Assembly: GCF_002760655.1 (NCBI RefSeq)
Contig: NZ_PDOC01000004.1
Location: forward strand, 1-64,000
DNA from: Massilia eurypsychrophila
GTDB lineage: Bacteria > Pseudomonadota > Gammaproteobacteria > Burkholderiales > Burkholderiaceae_D
Direction: 5' to 3'
Length of the DNA stretch: 64,000 nt
Shown: positions 55,786-63,987 of the stretch, piece by piece
Numbering within the stretch: the stretch's first letter is position 1
Layout: every line of letters starts with the position of its first letter
The notes under the pieces: model-generated
Seen by the model: only the letters and a program-made list of their open reading frames with translations
Database searches by the model: none
What the model was told of the DNA's origin: nothing
Program-made: the position numbers and the translations under genes

Positions 55786-57563
55786 GCCCCCAGGTCGATG
55801 TACTGCCACTCCTGCTTCATGATCGGGTGCTTCTTGTAGCCCAGCACATTTGGCTGGGCCAGCATGTTGCGGTAGCGCGCGTAGCCCATCCGCGAGGCGC
55901 CGGTCACTTCGATGCGCCGCGCCATCTTGTGGTACAGCGCGTCGCGCTCGGCGCCGGCCGGCATCTTCTGGGTCTGCGCGTACATCCGGTCAAATTCCGG
56001 GTCGGCGAAACAGCCGGCGTTGTTCTGGTGGATGTTGGGGCCGTAGTACAGCTGCATGAAATTGTCGCCGTCCGGATAGTCGGCGACCCACTGGTAGTTG
56101 CGGCTCTGCACCTTGCACAGCTGCTCGGCCTTGAGCAGGTCGCTGAAGATCATGCGGTCGTTTTCCATGCGGATGCCAAGCGACGTGTAGGTCTTGCGCC
56201 ACACCTCGGCCTGCAGCACGCCGCTAGCCTCGTTGCGCGAGACGTAACGGATCACCAGCGGCTTGCCGTCCGGCAGCGTGCGCCAGCCGTCCTTGCCTTT
56301 CTTGTAGCCAAACCGGTCAAGCAGGCGATTGGCCAGCGCCGGATCGTATTGCAGCAGGCTCTTGTAAGCTGGATCATGCCCCACCACGCCCGGCGGGATC
56401 GGATAGTCGAGCCGCTCGGCCTGGCCGTTCCAGACGATGGCGATCTCTTCGTCGATGTTGTGGGCAATCGCGATGGCGCGCCGCAGCGCGATCTTTTCCT
56501 TTGACATGCCGCCGAGCAGCGGATCCTTCATGTTCCAGTAGTAATACGTCACTTCCGGATCCATCAGGCGCGACAGCTGCACGCCCTTGGCCGCCAGTTC
56601 CGGATGCAGCTTGCCGTCCTGCAGCGCTTTCGGCGCCAGCGGGCCGTCCAGCCAGAACAAATCGGTGCCGCCGCTCTGGAACGACAGCCAGCGCGACTGG
56701 TCTTCGACCATCACCGAAATTTCGACCCGGCCAATCTGCGGAATCGACTTGCCCTTCATCTGCGCGATGATGCGCTGGTCGTCGGGTGTGCCGTTGCCCT
56801 TGAAGTCCCAGGTCTCCGGCAGGTGATCGGTATTGCGCTCGAGGACGATGCGGTTGCCGCGCACCCACTGGCCCAGCTTGTAGTGGCCGGTGCCGACCGG
56901 GTTCGAGGAGACGTCGCCGCGCGCGTCGCCATAGGCGACGACGACTTCGCGCGCCACCGCCGACGTCGGCTCGTGCGCGAGAATCATGCCAAGGTTGAAA
57001 TCGGTCTGGGTCAGGTGGATGCGCAAGGTGTACGGGTCGACCACTTCAAAGCCGTCGACCTTGGCGTCGTAGTCGAGGCGCCCGGTTTTCCTGGCGTCGG
57101 CGACGAGCTTGTCGAGGCCGACGACCTTGCCCTCGAACAGCCAGGCATGCGGCGACGCCAGTTTCGGGTCGAACAGGCGCTTCCACGAATAGACGAAGTC
57201 GGCGACGGTCAGTTCGCGGCGGCGGCCCTTGAACGCCGGGTCCGGCGTAAACAGGATGCCGCGCTTGAGGCGGATCGTATAAGTCTTGCCGTCGGCCGAC
57301 ACCTGCGGCAGCGCGGCGGCGGCCAGCGGCGCCAGCGTTGCCGGGCGCGCCAGGTAATCGTAGGTGTACAGCGTTTCGAACACCGCCTGCAGTACGTGGC
57401 CCGAATACAGGTCGCGCGCGACGGCCGGATCGAAGCCAGTCTCGGCCGCGGGGATGATGTAGCGCAGCGTCTTGAGCGGCTCAGCGGCGAGCGCCGGCGC
57501 CGCCGCTGCGCTGCCGCACAGCACGCCAAGGTACATCAACCAACGTACCACCGGTGATTTCAT
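55746..57563 (-). CDS. yejA: Extracellular peptide-binding protein, SBP family 5 (YejA)
   Basis: 605 residues: signal peptide to about LAAEP, then an SBP_bac_5 domain with TLRYIIPAAETGFDPAVA, KTYTIRLKRGILFTPDPAF, LRRAIAIAHNIDEEIAIVW and YQWVADYPDGDNFMQLYYGPN. It captures peptides in the periplasm for YejBEF. The last residues, ARPVPSSKGSDPG, are encoded by the repeat DNA at 55746-55785, so this end is not ancestral. Terminates before the repeat-rich gap. Confidence 0.94.
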   Translation of the reverse strand: MKSPVVRWLMYLGVLCGSAAAAPALAAEPLKTLRYIIPAAETGFDPAVARDLYSGHVLQAVFETLYTYDYLARPATLAPLAAAALPQVSADGKTYTIRLKRGILFTPDPAFKGRRRELTVADFVYSWKRLFDPKLASPHAWLFEGKVVGLDKLVADARKTGRLDYDAKVDGFEVVDPYTLRIHLTQTDFNLGMILAHEPTSAVAREVVVAYGDARGDVSSNPVGTGHYKLGQWVRGNRIVLERNTDHLPETWDFKGNGTPDDQRIIAQMKGKSIPQIGRVEISVMVEDQSRWLSFQSGGTDLFWLDGPLAPKALQDGKLHPELAAKGVQLSRLMDPEVTYYYWNMKDPLLGGMSKEKIALRRAIAIAHNIDEEIAIVWNGQAERLDYPIPPGVVGHDPAYKSLLQYDPALANRLLDRFGYKKGKDGWRTLPDGKPLVIRYVSRNEASGVLQAEVWRKTYTSLGIRMENDRMIFSDLLKAEQLCKVQSRNYQWVADYPDGDNFMQLYYGPNIHQNNAGCFADPEFDRMYAQTQKMPAGAERDALYHKMARRIEVTGASRMGYARYRNMLAQPNVLGYKKHPIMKQEWQYIDLGARPVPSSKGSDPG

Positions 57564-57721
57564 CGACTAATCCTTTGCCGCAGCAGAGTCCGAAAAAGGC
57601 GTAACGATAGCGCATATTTGCGCTGCTGGGCGGCAATTCGGCCGCGATAAGGACGCGATGGCGCACAAATCAGCCGCCAGCGGTTGAGCCAAGGGCACTC
57701 GAAACGCCGGGGTCACGAAAC

Positions 57722-57942
57722 GCCGGGGTCAGGTCTGACAATCGGACAAAAATGTGGGGTCAGGTCTGACATTCGGACAAATAGCCGAGTTTAGTTACCA
57801 ATCGCACACTGCTCGGTGATCGAATCCGCCGCATTGTTGATTGCGTGCATCTCACTGTCCGTCCCGGCAAGCGGAACGACCGAAATTGTCCGATTGTCAG
57901 ACCTGACCCCGCGAAAATGTCCGAATGTCAGACCTGACCCCA
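57722..57942. repeat. Quartet of GGGGTCAGGTCTGACA repeats around a 105-bp core
   Basis: Two forward copies (57722-57749 and 57753-57780) and two inverted copies (57886-57912 and 57918-57942) share GGGGTCAGGTCTGACA plus TCGGACAA. The forward copies differ at one base (AATCGG or ATTCGG), and the inverted copies carry the matching partner (CCGATT or CCGAAT). Confidence 0.75.
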
Positions 57943-57975
57943 GCGTTGTTTTTTGTGAAGTTGTAAGGCGCCGCC

Positions 57976-58015
57976 AAAAAAAAACCCGCGGGCATCACGC
58001 CCGCGGGTTTTTTTT
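57976..58015 (-). terminator. Intrinsic terminator of aroG
   Basis: On the minus strand, CCCGCGGG/CCCGCGGG arms are followed by nine T (57984-57976). The other side carries eight T, so it can work both ways. It begins 14 bases after the aroG stop. Confidence 0.92.
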
Positions 58016-58028
58016 CGTCTGCCTTTCC

Positions 58029-59087
58029 TTAGTCCTTGGTCAGCCGGCGCTGGCGCACCGCTTGCGCCAGGTCGTCGAGCACCTGCACGCTCTGCTCCCA
58101 GTCGATGCAGCCGTCGGTAACCGACTGGCCGTACAGCAGGTCCTTGCCCGACACCAGGTCCTGGCGCCCGCCGACCAGGTTCGACTCGACCATGACGCCG
58201 ACGATGCGGTCGTCGCCGGCGGCGACCTGGCTGCCGATGTCGGCGCACACCGGCACCTGGTTCTCGGGCTTTTTCGAGCTGTTGGCGTGCGAGGCGTCGA
58301 TCATCAGGCGCGCGGCCAGCCCCTGTGCGCCCATCTGGCGGCACGCTTCCTCGACGCTGGCGGCGTCATAGTTCGGCGCCTTGCCGCCGCGCAGGATGAT
58401 GTGGCAATCCTCGTTGCCGTTGGTCGACACGATCGCCGAGTGGCCGCCCTTCGTCACCGACAGGAAATGGTGCGGCTGCGATGCGGCCTTGATCGCCTCG
58501 ACGGCGATCTTGATGTTGCCGTCGGTGCCGTTCTTGAAGCCGACCGGACACGACAGCCCGGACGCGAGCTCGCGGTGCACCTGCGACTCGGTGGTGCGCG
58601 CGCCAATCGCGCCCCAGCTGATCAGGTCGGCGATGTACTGCGGACTGATCACGTCGAGAAACTCGGTGCCGGCCGGCAGGCCCAGCTCGTTAATGTCGCG
58701 CAGCAGTTCGCGCGCCATGCGCAGGCCGTCGTTGATGCGGAAACTGTTGTCCATGTAGGGGTCGTTGATCAGCCCTTTCCAGCCGACGGTGGTGCGCGGC
58801 TTTTCGAAATACACCCGCATGACAATCTCGAGGTCGCCGGCCAGACGCCGGCGCTGTTCGGCCAGGCGGCGCGCGTATTCCATCGCCGCCTTGGTGTCGT
58901 GGATCGAGCACGGGCCGATCACCACCATCAGGCGGTCGTCCTGGCCATGCAGGATGCGGTGCAGCGCCACGCGCCCGGCCGCCGCGGTCTGGCCGGCTGC
59001 CTCGCTGCAGGCAAACTCGCGGATCAGGTGCGAGGGCGGCGTCAGTTCCTTCATTTCGCGGATGCGTAGATCGTCGGTGCGGGGCAT
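58029..59087 (-). CDS. aroG: 3-deoxy-7-phosphoheptulonate synthase (DAHP synthase, type I)
   Basis: First enzyme of the shikimate pathway: joins phosphoenolpyruvate and erythrose 4-phosphate. 352 residues of the AroFGH class: VVIGPCSIHDTKAAMEYA, MRVYFEKPRTTVGWKGLIND, GARTTESQVHRELASG, PVGFKNGTDGN and MIDASHANSSKKP hold the metal and PEP ligands. The N-terminal 30 residues are the usual effector region. Which aromatic amino acid inhibits it cannot be read with confidence. The leader upstream has a Phe/Tyr-rich micro-ORF, which fits control by these amino acids. Confidence 0.96.
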   Translation of the reverse strand: MPRTDDLRIREMKELTPPSHLIREFACSEAAGQTAAAGRVALHRILHGQDDRLMVVIGPCSIHDTKAAMEYARRLAEQRRRLAGDLEIVMRVYFEKPRTTVGWKGLINDPYMDNSFRINDGLRMARELLRDINELGLPAGTEFLDVISPQYIADLISWGAIGARTTESQVHRELASGLSCPVGFKNGTDGNIKIAVEAIKAASQPHHFLSVTKGGHSAIVSTNGNEDCHIILRGGKAPNYDAASVEEACRQMGAQGLAARLMIDASHANSSKKPENQVPVCADIGSQVAAGDDRIVGVMVESNLVGGRQDLVSGKDLLYGQSVTDGCIDWEQSVQVLDDLAQAVRQRRLTKD

Positions 59088-59123
59088 GCGGTTCTCCGGT
59101 TTTAAATGGTCAAGGCTGAAAAT

Positions 59124-59149
59124 AAAAAAACCGCCATCGCTGGCGGTTT
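59124..59149 (-). promoter_or_regulatory. Attenuator hairpin in the aroG leader
   Basis: On the minus strand, AAACCGCCA/TGGCGGTTT (59149-59141 with 59136-59128) with a GCGA loop is followed by a T-run. It ends 36 bases before the aroG start. ACCGCC in its first arm is complementary to GGCGGT at 59207-59202, within the end of the leader ORF, giving a competing antiterminator. Confidence 0.78.
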
Positions 59150-59194
59150 CTAGGATTTGCTGGATCTCGTTGTTGCTGCCACGTGAACCTGCCG

Positions 59195-59263
59195 CTACTC
59201 CACCGCCTTGGGGCTGGAATGGCTAAAGTAAAAAATGCAGGTAGACAAGGCGACTTGGTGCAT
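59195..59263 (-). CDS. aroG leader peptide (candidate)
   Basis: A 22-codon open frame from ATG 59263 to TAG. It contains CIFYFSHSS in its middle, with Phe-Tyr-Phe codons in a row, and ends in SPKAVE. It starts about 20 bases after the predicted transcription start and ends about 45 bases before the attenuator hairpin. The last codons overlap the antiterminator arm. Ribosome stalling at the Phe/Tyr codons when these amino acids are scarce would favour the antiterminator and let aroG be transcribed. The ribosome site is weak. Confidence 0.6.
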   Translation of the reverse strand: MHQVALSTCIFYFSHSSPKAVE

Positions 59264-59289
59264 GGCAAGAATCCGATTGGGTTGCAACG

Positions 59290-59319
59290 ACTATAGCAAC
59301 AACCGGCGCCGTTTGGCAA
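59290..59319 (-). promoter_or_regulatory. Predicted promoter of the aroG leader
   Basis: On the minus strand, -35 TTGCCA (59319-59314) and -10 TATAGT (59295-59290) with an 18-bp spacer. Transcription would start near 59283, giving a leader of about 195 nt before aroG. Confidence 0.6.
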
Positions 59320-59622
59320 GCGCTTTGTCCCGCCGACTTTCCACACGGTTTTTGCGGCGAATGCGACGCACCGACTTGGCGAGGCAGTTGTGACAATCCC
59401 ACACTTCGGGGCTCGGCCGTGACAGGTTTGATATACCTCAGTCGAATCGGCGCGTCGAATGCAAGACTCAGCCATTGACACCCCAGCCCGATCCGCGCGG
59501 TTGTGCTTGACGAAGAACAATTTTTCCTTCGGGATTAATTGAACTCGATCAAGGTTATTGCACCCCGACCTCGTCAGGGACGCGATCCGGGATGACATTG
59601 GCCTTCTACCTTGGAGTTCGAC

Positions 59623-62475
59623 ATGAAAGAAACTGTCTTGTCCCGATCAATGCGCGTTATTTTCGCCGGCGGCGCGGCCGGCTTTGGCTTGCTGGCGGCA
59701 CTGCCGGCGCCGGCCCAGGACCTGGCCCAGCAGCCGGTGGCCCGGGTCGAAATCACCGGCTCGAACATCCGCCGCGCGCAAGCCGAAACCGCCTCCGCGG
59801 TGCAGACCCTGAACCGGGCCGACATCGAAAAATCGGGGCGTACCACCGTCGCCGAACTGCTGCAGACCTTGGCCGTCGACAACCAGGGCTCGGTGCCGAC
59901 CAGCTTTGGCAATGGCTTCGCGCAGGGCGCTTCCGGCATTTCGCTGCGCGGCCTCGGCTCGGCCTCGACCCTGGTGCTGATCAACGGGCGCCGGGTCGCC
60001 CCGTACGGCCTGGCCGACGATGGCCAGAAGGTGTTTACCGACCTGAACATCATCCCGACCGAAGCGGTCGAACGGATCGAGATCCTGAAGGACGGCGCAT
60101 CCGCCATTTACGGCTCGGATGCCATCGCCGGCGTCGTCAACGTCATCTTGCGGCGCGACTTCCAGGGCACCACGGTGCGCGCCAGCTACGGCAAGTCGAA
60201 GTACTGGGACGGGCGCGACGCGCGCGTGTCGATCACCCATGGCACCGGCAACCTCGACACCGATCGCTACAACGCGCTGTTCAGCTTCGAATTCGGCGGC
60301 CGGCGCGAAGTGTTCAACCGCGACCGCGACGACCGCGAACAGATCGGCCGCGGCGACCTGCGCGGATGGGGCTTCAGCGCACTCGAAGGCCTGGGCGGCA
60401 CCGGCGCCATCACCACCAACAACGCCGCCGGCAGCGCCATCAACGGCAACGCGCGCAACCCGACCACGCTCGACTACTATAACCGCGGCAACCCGGCCGG
60501 CGTCGGCTTCACCCGTACCTTTCCGGCGGCCGCCTGCAGCAACTTTACCAGCCATCCGCAGGGCGACCCCGGCGGCGGCTGCCTGATCGACGCCGACCAG
60601 TCGTACGAACAGATCCAGCCACGGCAAAATTCCTACAACCTGTTTACCCGCGGCACGTTTCAGTTCACCCCGCAGATGCAGGGCTACGTCGAGGCAAACT
60701 ACTACTGGACCGAGTCCGAATCGTCGGGCACGCCGTCGGGCATCAACGCTAACGTCGGCTACCCGGGCGGCCCGGTCAGCAACGCGGCCGTGGCGCTCGG
60801 CGCGGCCCATCCGGACAATCCCTATTTCGGCACCGCCGCACGGCTGCGCTACCTGGCCGCCGACGTCGGTCCACGCACCAGCTCGCTCAATTCGAAGTTC
60901 GGCCGCCTGGTGATGGGCGTCAAGGGCACGATGTACGACTGGGACATCGACGCCGCACTGCTGTTTTCCGGCAACAAGGTCTACAACAAGCGGCGCAACT
61001 ACCTGCAGCGCGACATCGCCTTCGCCCTGCTCAATCCGACTCCGGCCAACGTCGCCGCGGCCGCCGCGCGCAGTCCGGCGTACGCCGCGCTGCCGCCTGG
61101 CACCGTGTGGCGCATCGCGGAAAACGCCGGCCTCAATTCGCCGGCCATGTACGCGGCGCTGTCGCCGGTCATCGGGAACGATGCGGAAACGCGCATCAGC
61201 CAGATCGACTTCCGCGGCACGCGCGAAATCGGCCAGCTGCCGGGCGGGCCGATCGGGGTGGCCGCCGGCGCCGAGTTCCGCCACGAGCGCACCGACCTGG
61301 CGCCGACCTCCGGCACCGAGATCGGCAACATCATCGGCCTGGGCTACTCGGCCTATTCGGGCCGGCGCGACGCGACGGCCTTGTATGCGGAGATACTGGC
61401 GCCGGTGATCAAGCAGGTCGAGGTATCGGGCGCGCTGCGCTACGACCACTTCTCCGACGTCGGCAATTCGTGGACGCCGAAAGTCGGCGTCAAGTGGAAC
61501 CCGACGCGCCAGCTGGCACTGCGCAGCACCTTCGCCAAAGGCTTCCGCGCGCCGAGTTCGGCCGAAAACGGCGTCGGCGGCCTGGCGGCGTTTTCCACCG
61601 CTGCCGATCCGCTGCGCTGCTCGCTGGGCGTGGCGTCGGCCTGCGACGCCACCTCGATTGCGATCATCACGTCGCCGAATCCGGCGCTCAGCCCGGAGCG
61701 CTCGAAGAACTGGTCGGCCGGGGTGATCTGGGATCCGATTCCGCGCACCAGCATTTCGCTCGACTTCTGGCAGATCAAGCGCAAAAACGAGATCAACCAG
61801 CAGCAGACCGACGCGGCGATTGCGGCCGGCCAGGTGTCGCGCGATCCGACGACCGCCACCGGCATCCCGGGCGACCCGGGCGCCATCACGGCGGTGCTGG
61901 CGCGCTACGTCAACTCGGCCCAGACCAAGGTGCGCGGCATCGACCTCGACGCGCGCACGGCGTTCAACCTGGGCACCGGCCGCGGCACCTTGGCGATGGA
62001 CGCGAAGTGGACGCACCTGTTCAAGTGGGTGCGTACCGAGCAGGATGGCAGCGAGCGCGACTTTGCCGGCACGCACGGCAACTGCGACGTCACCAACTGC
62101 ATCGGCACGCCGGACGACCGCATCAATCTGGGCGCGACCTGGGAACTGGCGCCGGTGCGCGTGTCGGCCACCGTCAACTACCGCGCGCCGATCAAGAACA
62201 CGCTGTTCAAGGACGATCCGGAAGGCTGCGCGATCCACTTCGCCAACGGCGAGGATGCACCCAACGGCTGTGAGATCGCGTCGTTTACGACGTTCGACGT
62301 GACGGCGCGCTGGAACCTGTCGTCCAGGACCGAGCTGTTCGGCACCATCCAGAACCTGTTCGACAAGGTGGCACCGCTCGATCCGCTGACGTACGGCGCG
62401 CAGTCGTACAACCCGCTCGACTACAGCGGCGCAATGGGACGGTTCTTCAGCGTGGGCCTGCGCCACAGGTTCTGA
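59623..62475 (+). CDS. TonB-dependent outer-membrane receptor
   Basis: 950 residues from ATG 59623 (GGAG 6 bases upstream; a TTG at 59611 is in frame but less likely). A signal peptide ends near APAQD. The plug begins VEITGSNIRRAQAE, contains TTVAELLQTL, GISLRGLGSASTLVLINGRR and RIEILKDGASAIYGSDAIAGV, and a barrel of about 22 strands follows, ending SVGLRHRF with the terminal Phe. The GSNIRR start and the large size are typical of receptors for complex carbohydrates or other large substrates in this group. Ligand unknown. Diverges from the aroG leader. Confidence 0.93.
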   Translation: MKETVLSRSMRVIFAGGAAGFGLLAALPAPAQDLAQQPVARVEITGSNIRRAQAETASAVQTLNRADIEKSGRTTVAELLQTLAVDNQGSVPTSFGNGFAQGASGISLRGLGSASTLVLINGRRVAPYGLADDGQKVFTDLNIIPTEAVERIEILKDGASAIYGSDAIAGVVNVILRRDFQGTTVRASYGKSKYWDGRDARVSITHGTGNLDTDRYNALFSFEFGGRREVFNRDRDDREQIGRGDLRGWGFSALEGLGGTGAITTNNAAGSAINGNARNPTTLDYYNRGNPAGVGFTRTFPAAACSNFTSHPQGDPGGGCLIDADQSYEQIQPRQNSYNLFTRGTFQFTPQMQGYVEANYYWTESESSGTPSGINANVGYPGGPVSNAAVALGAAHPDNPYFGTAARLRYLAADVGPRTSSLNSKFGRLVMGVKGTMYDWDIDAALLFSGNKVYNKRRNYLQRDIAFALLNPTPANVAAAAARSPAYAALPPGTVWRIAENAGLNSPAMYAALSPVIGNDAETRISQIDFRGTREIGQLPGGPIGVAAGAEFRHERTDLAPTSGTEIGNIIGLGYSAYSGRRDATALYAEILAPVIKQVEVSGALRYDHFSDVGNSWTPKVGVKWNPTRQLALRSTFAKGFRAPSSAENGVGGLAAFSTAADPLRCSLGVASACDATSIAIITSPNPALSPERSKNWSAGVIWDPIPRTSISLDFWQIKRKNEINQQQTDAAIAAGQVSRDPTTATGIPGDPGAITAVLARYVNSAQTKVRGIDLDARTAFNLGTGRGTLAMDAKWTHLFKWVRTEQDGSERDFAGTHGNCDVTNCIGTPDDRINLGATWELAPVRVSATVNYRAPIKNTLFKDDPEGCAIHFANGEDAPNGCEIASFTTFDVTARWNLSSRTELFGTIQNLFDKVAPLDPLTYGAQSYNPLDYSGAMGRFFSVGLRHRF

Positions 62476-62492
62476 CGGGCCGTGCGAATGCG

Positions 62493-62525
62493 GACAACAA
62501 ACCCGGCAATGCCGGGCTTGTTGTC
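62493..62525. terminator. Bidirectional terminator between the TonB receptor and the S41 peptidase
   Basis: GACAACAAaCCCGGC/GCCGGGcTTGTTGTC, a 15-bp stem with one mismatch and a 3-base loop, between convergent stop codons. Confidence 0.75.
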
Positions 62526-62544
62526 GGCAGCGCGGCCCCGGAGG

Positions 62545-63873
62545 CTATGGCGACGGTTGCCGCCGACTGTGCGCGAGCACCGCGTCAATCATCGCGTCCG
62601 GTTTGACCAGATCGTCCGCGATGACCAGGTCGGGAGTAAACAGCCGCGGCCGGCGCAGTCCTGAAGGTCGATCAAGCACGAACCGGGGACTGCTGACTAC
62701 CAGCCCTGTCCGTGGCAACACAAACCGCAGGGTTCCGCCTGATTGGCGAGCGCGCACCGCACCGCCGGGTCCAACCACGGTGCCAAAGCCGAAATCCTGA
62801 ACGGTGTTGGCAAACAATATCGCCGACGAATAGGTGGCATCGCCAGTCAGCACATACACGCGCCCGTCGAAATTGAGCGGCTCGGCAACGGCCGGCTCAA
62901 CCCAGCCGGCAACCTCTCCGGCGACGATGTCGCCCGTGCGCTGCCCCGGCTCCGCGCGCCCTTCCAGCACGCGCTTGACATAGGTCGATGCCCAGCGAAA
63001 GCGCTTGGCCGCCACGTACCGCAGCACGCCGTCGATCCAGTAGTCGTCATTGCCGCCGCCGTTGAGCCGCACATCGATGATGAGCGTGTTCACACGCTCC
63101 TCCCTGATGCGGGCGAAGGCCTCTCGGGTGAACGCGACGAAGCGTTCTTTGTCGGGCCAGGCGAAAGACCCGAGCACCAGAACTGCAGCGTTGGGTGGGA
63201 GCAGGCGAGACTGGAACTGGCGCTCGAAGCTGGCGTCATCTTGCAGAACGACCGCTTCGCTGCGGGCCTGGGTCAGGCGCATCCCAGCGGCGGACCCGAG
63301 TTCTACCGTATAGCTTGCCGGTGCGCCGTACATTTTCCACAGCAAGAACCAGAACCGTTGTCCGAGCAGCCTTGCGCGAAACTGCAGCGTGTCGCCATGC
63401 ACCCGTTCCATCAGTTCGGCGACCACGACTTTCGCATCGCGGCCATTGATGCGCGCGATACGCGAACCGGCGAGCAACGATTCCTGCCCGCCGAGCCAGG
63501 CGAGTATGCGCACGTTACCATCACTGTGGATTGATACTTCGAACGGGAAGAACCCGCCGCCCGATCGCAGGTGCGCCCGTGCTTCGCCACGCCAGTCGGC
63601 ATAGCCGATCATGACATGGGCGTCGGCGAATGCCGGATTGAGGCGCGCCATCACCGACCACGCTTCGTCGCGCGTGAGATTGCTGGAAAGATCGTTGGAA
63701 ATCGACCCTGTCGCCGCGTCCAGATCAAGTTCGAGCGCAGGATGCGTGCGTTCGATGAATGCCCGCGCCGCACGCAAGTCACCGCGCACATCATCGGGCG
63801 TGATCAGTATGCTGTCCGTAGCATGGCTTGCGGCGCAAAAGAAGATTAACAGCCCAATGGCGAAAAGTCGCAT
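62545..63873 (-). CDS. S41-family peptidase, secreted
   Basis: 442 residues. The signal peptide is MRLFAIGLLIFFCAASHA. A helical N-terminal part (about 30-150) precedes the C-terminal processing peptidase-like domain: LIIDVRLNGGGNDDYWIDG and VYVLTGDATYSSAILFAN, with the candidate nucleophile Ser near 350, then GTVVGPGGAVRARQSGG. The Lys of the Ctp dyad is not visible at the usual place, so it may use another general base as tricorn-like S41 enzymes do. Probably periplasmic. The promoter region carries two GTTGAAA-N13-TTTCAAC dyads. Confidence 0.85.
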   Translation of the reverse strand: MRLFAIGLLIFFCAASHATDSILITPDDVRGDLRAARAFIERTHPALELDLDAATGSISNDLSSNLTRDEAWSVMARLNPAFADAHVMIGYADWRGEARAHLRSGGGFFPFEVSIHSDGNVRILAWLGGQESLLAGSRIARINGRDAKVVVAELMERVHGDTLQFRARLLGQRFWFLLWKMYGAPASYTVELGSAAGMRLTQARSEAVVLQDDASFERQFQSRLLPPNAAVLVLGSFAWPDKERFVAFTREAFARIREERVNTLIIDVRLNGGGNDDYWIDGVLRYVAAKRFRWASTYVKRVLEGRAEPGQRTGDIVAGEVAGWVEPAVAEPLNFDGRVYVLTGDATYSSAILFANTVQDFGFGTVVGPGGAVRARQSGGTLRFVLPRTGLVVSSPRFVLDRPSGLRRPRLFTPDLVIADDLVKPDAMIDAVLAHSRRQPSP

Positions 63874-63882
63874 CGCGCCTCC

Positions 63883-63909
63883 GTTGAAAAATTAATGCCA
63901 CATTTCAAC
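63883..63909. promoter_or_regulatory. Dyad operator, copy 1
   Basis: GTTGAAA (63883-63889) and TTTCAAC (63903-63909), 13 bases apart, 10 bases upstream of the S41 start codon. Same arms and spacing as copy 2. Confidence 0.65.
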
Positions 63910-63938
63910 ATAGAAGCCCCTTCCGACACAAGCATTAC

Positions 63939-63965
63939 GTTGAAAAAATTTGGTATCATTTCAAC
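63939..63965. promoter_or_regulatory. Dyad operator, copy 2
   Basis: GTTGAAA (63939-63945) and TTTCAAC (63959-63965), 13 bases apart, and 56 bases centre to centre from copy 1. It lies 22 bases before the ATG at 63988. Confidence 0.65.
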
Positions 63966-63987
63966 AGAACATTCACAGGCAGACTCC

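Larger units (their letters stand above)
57564..58028. other. Intergenic region between aroG and yejA
   Basis: No gene. It contains a quartet of inverted repeats (57722-57942) and the aroG terminator (57976-58015). The yejA promoter is presumably in 57564-57720. Confidence 0.5.

Noticed and set aside
59647-62466. Minus-strand open frame of about 940 codons opposite the TonB receptor
   Set aside because: Shadow of the receptor gene; strong codon bias and clear signal peptide and plug motifs support only the plus strand.
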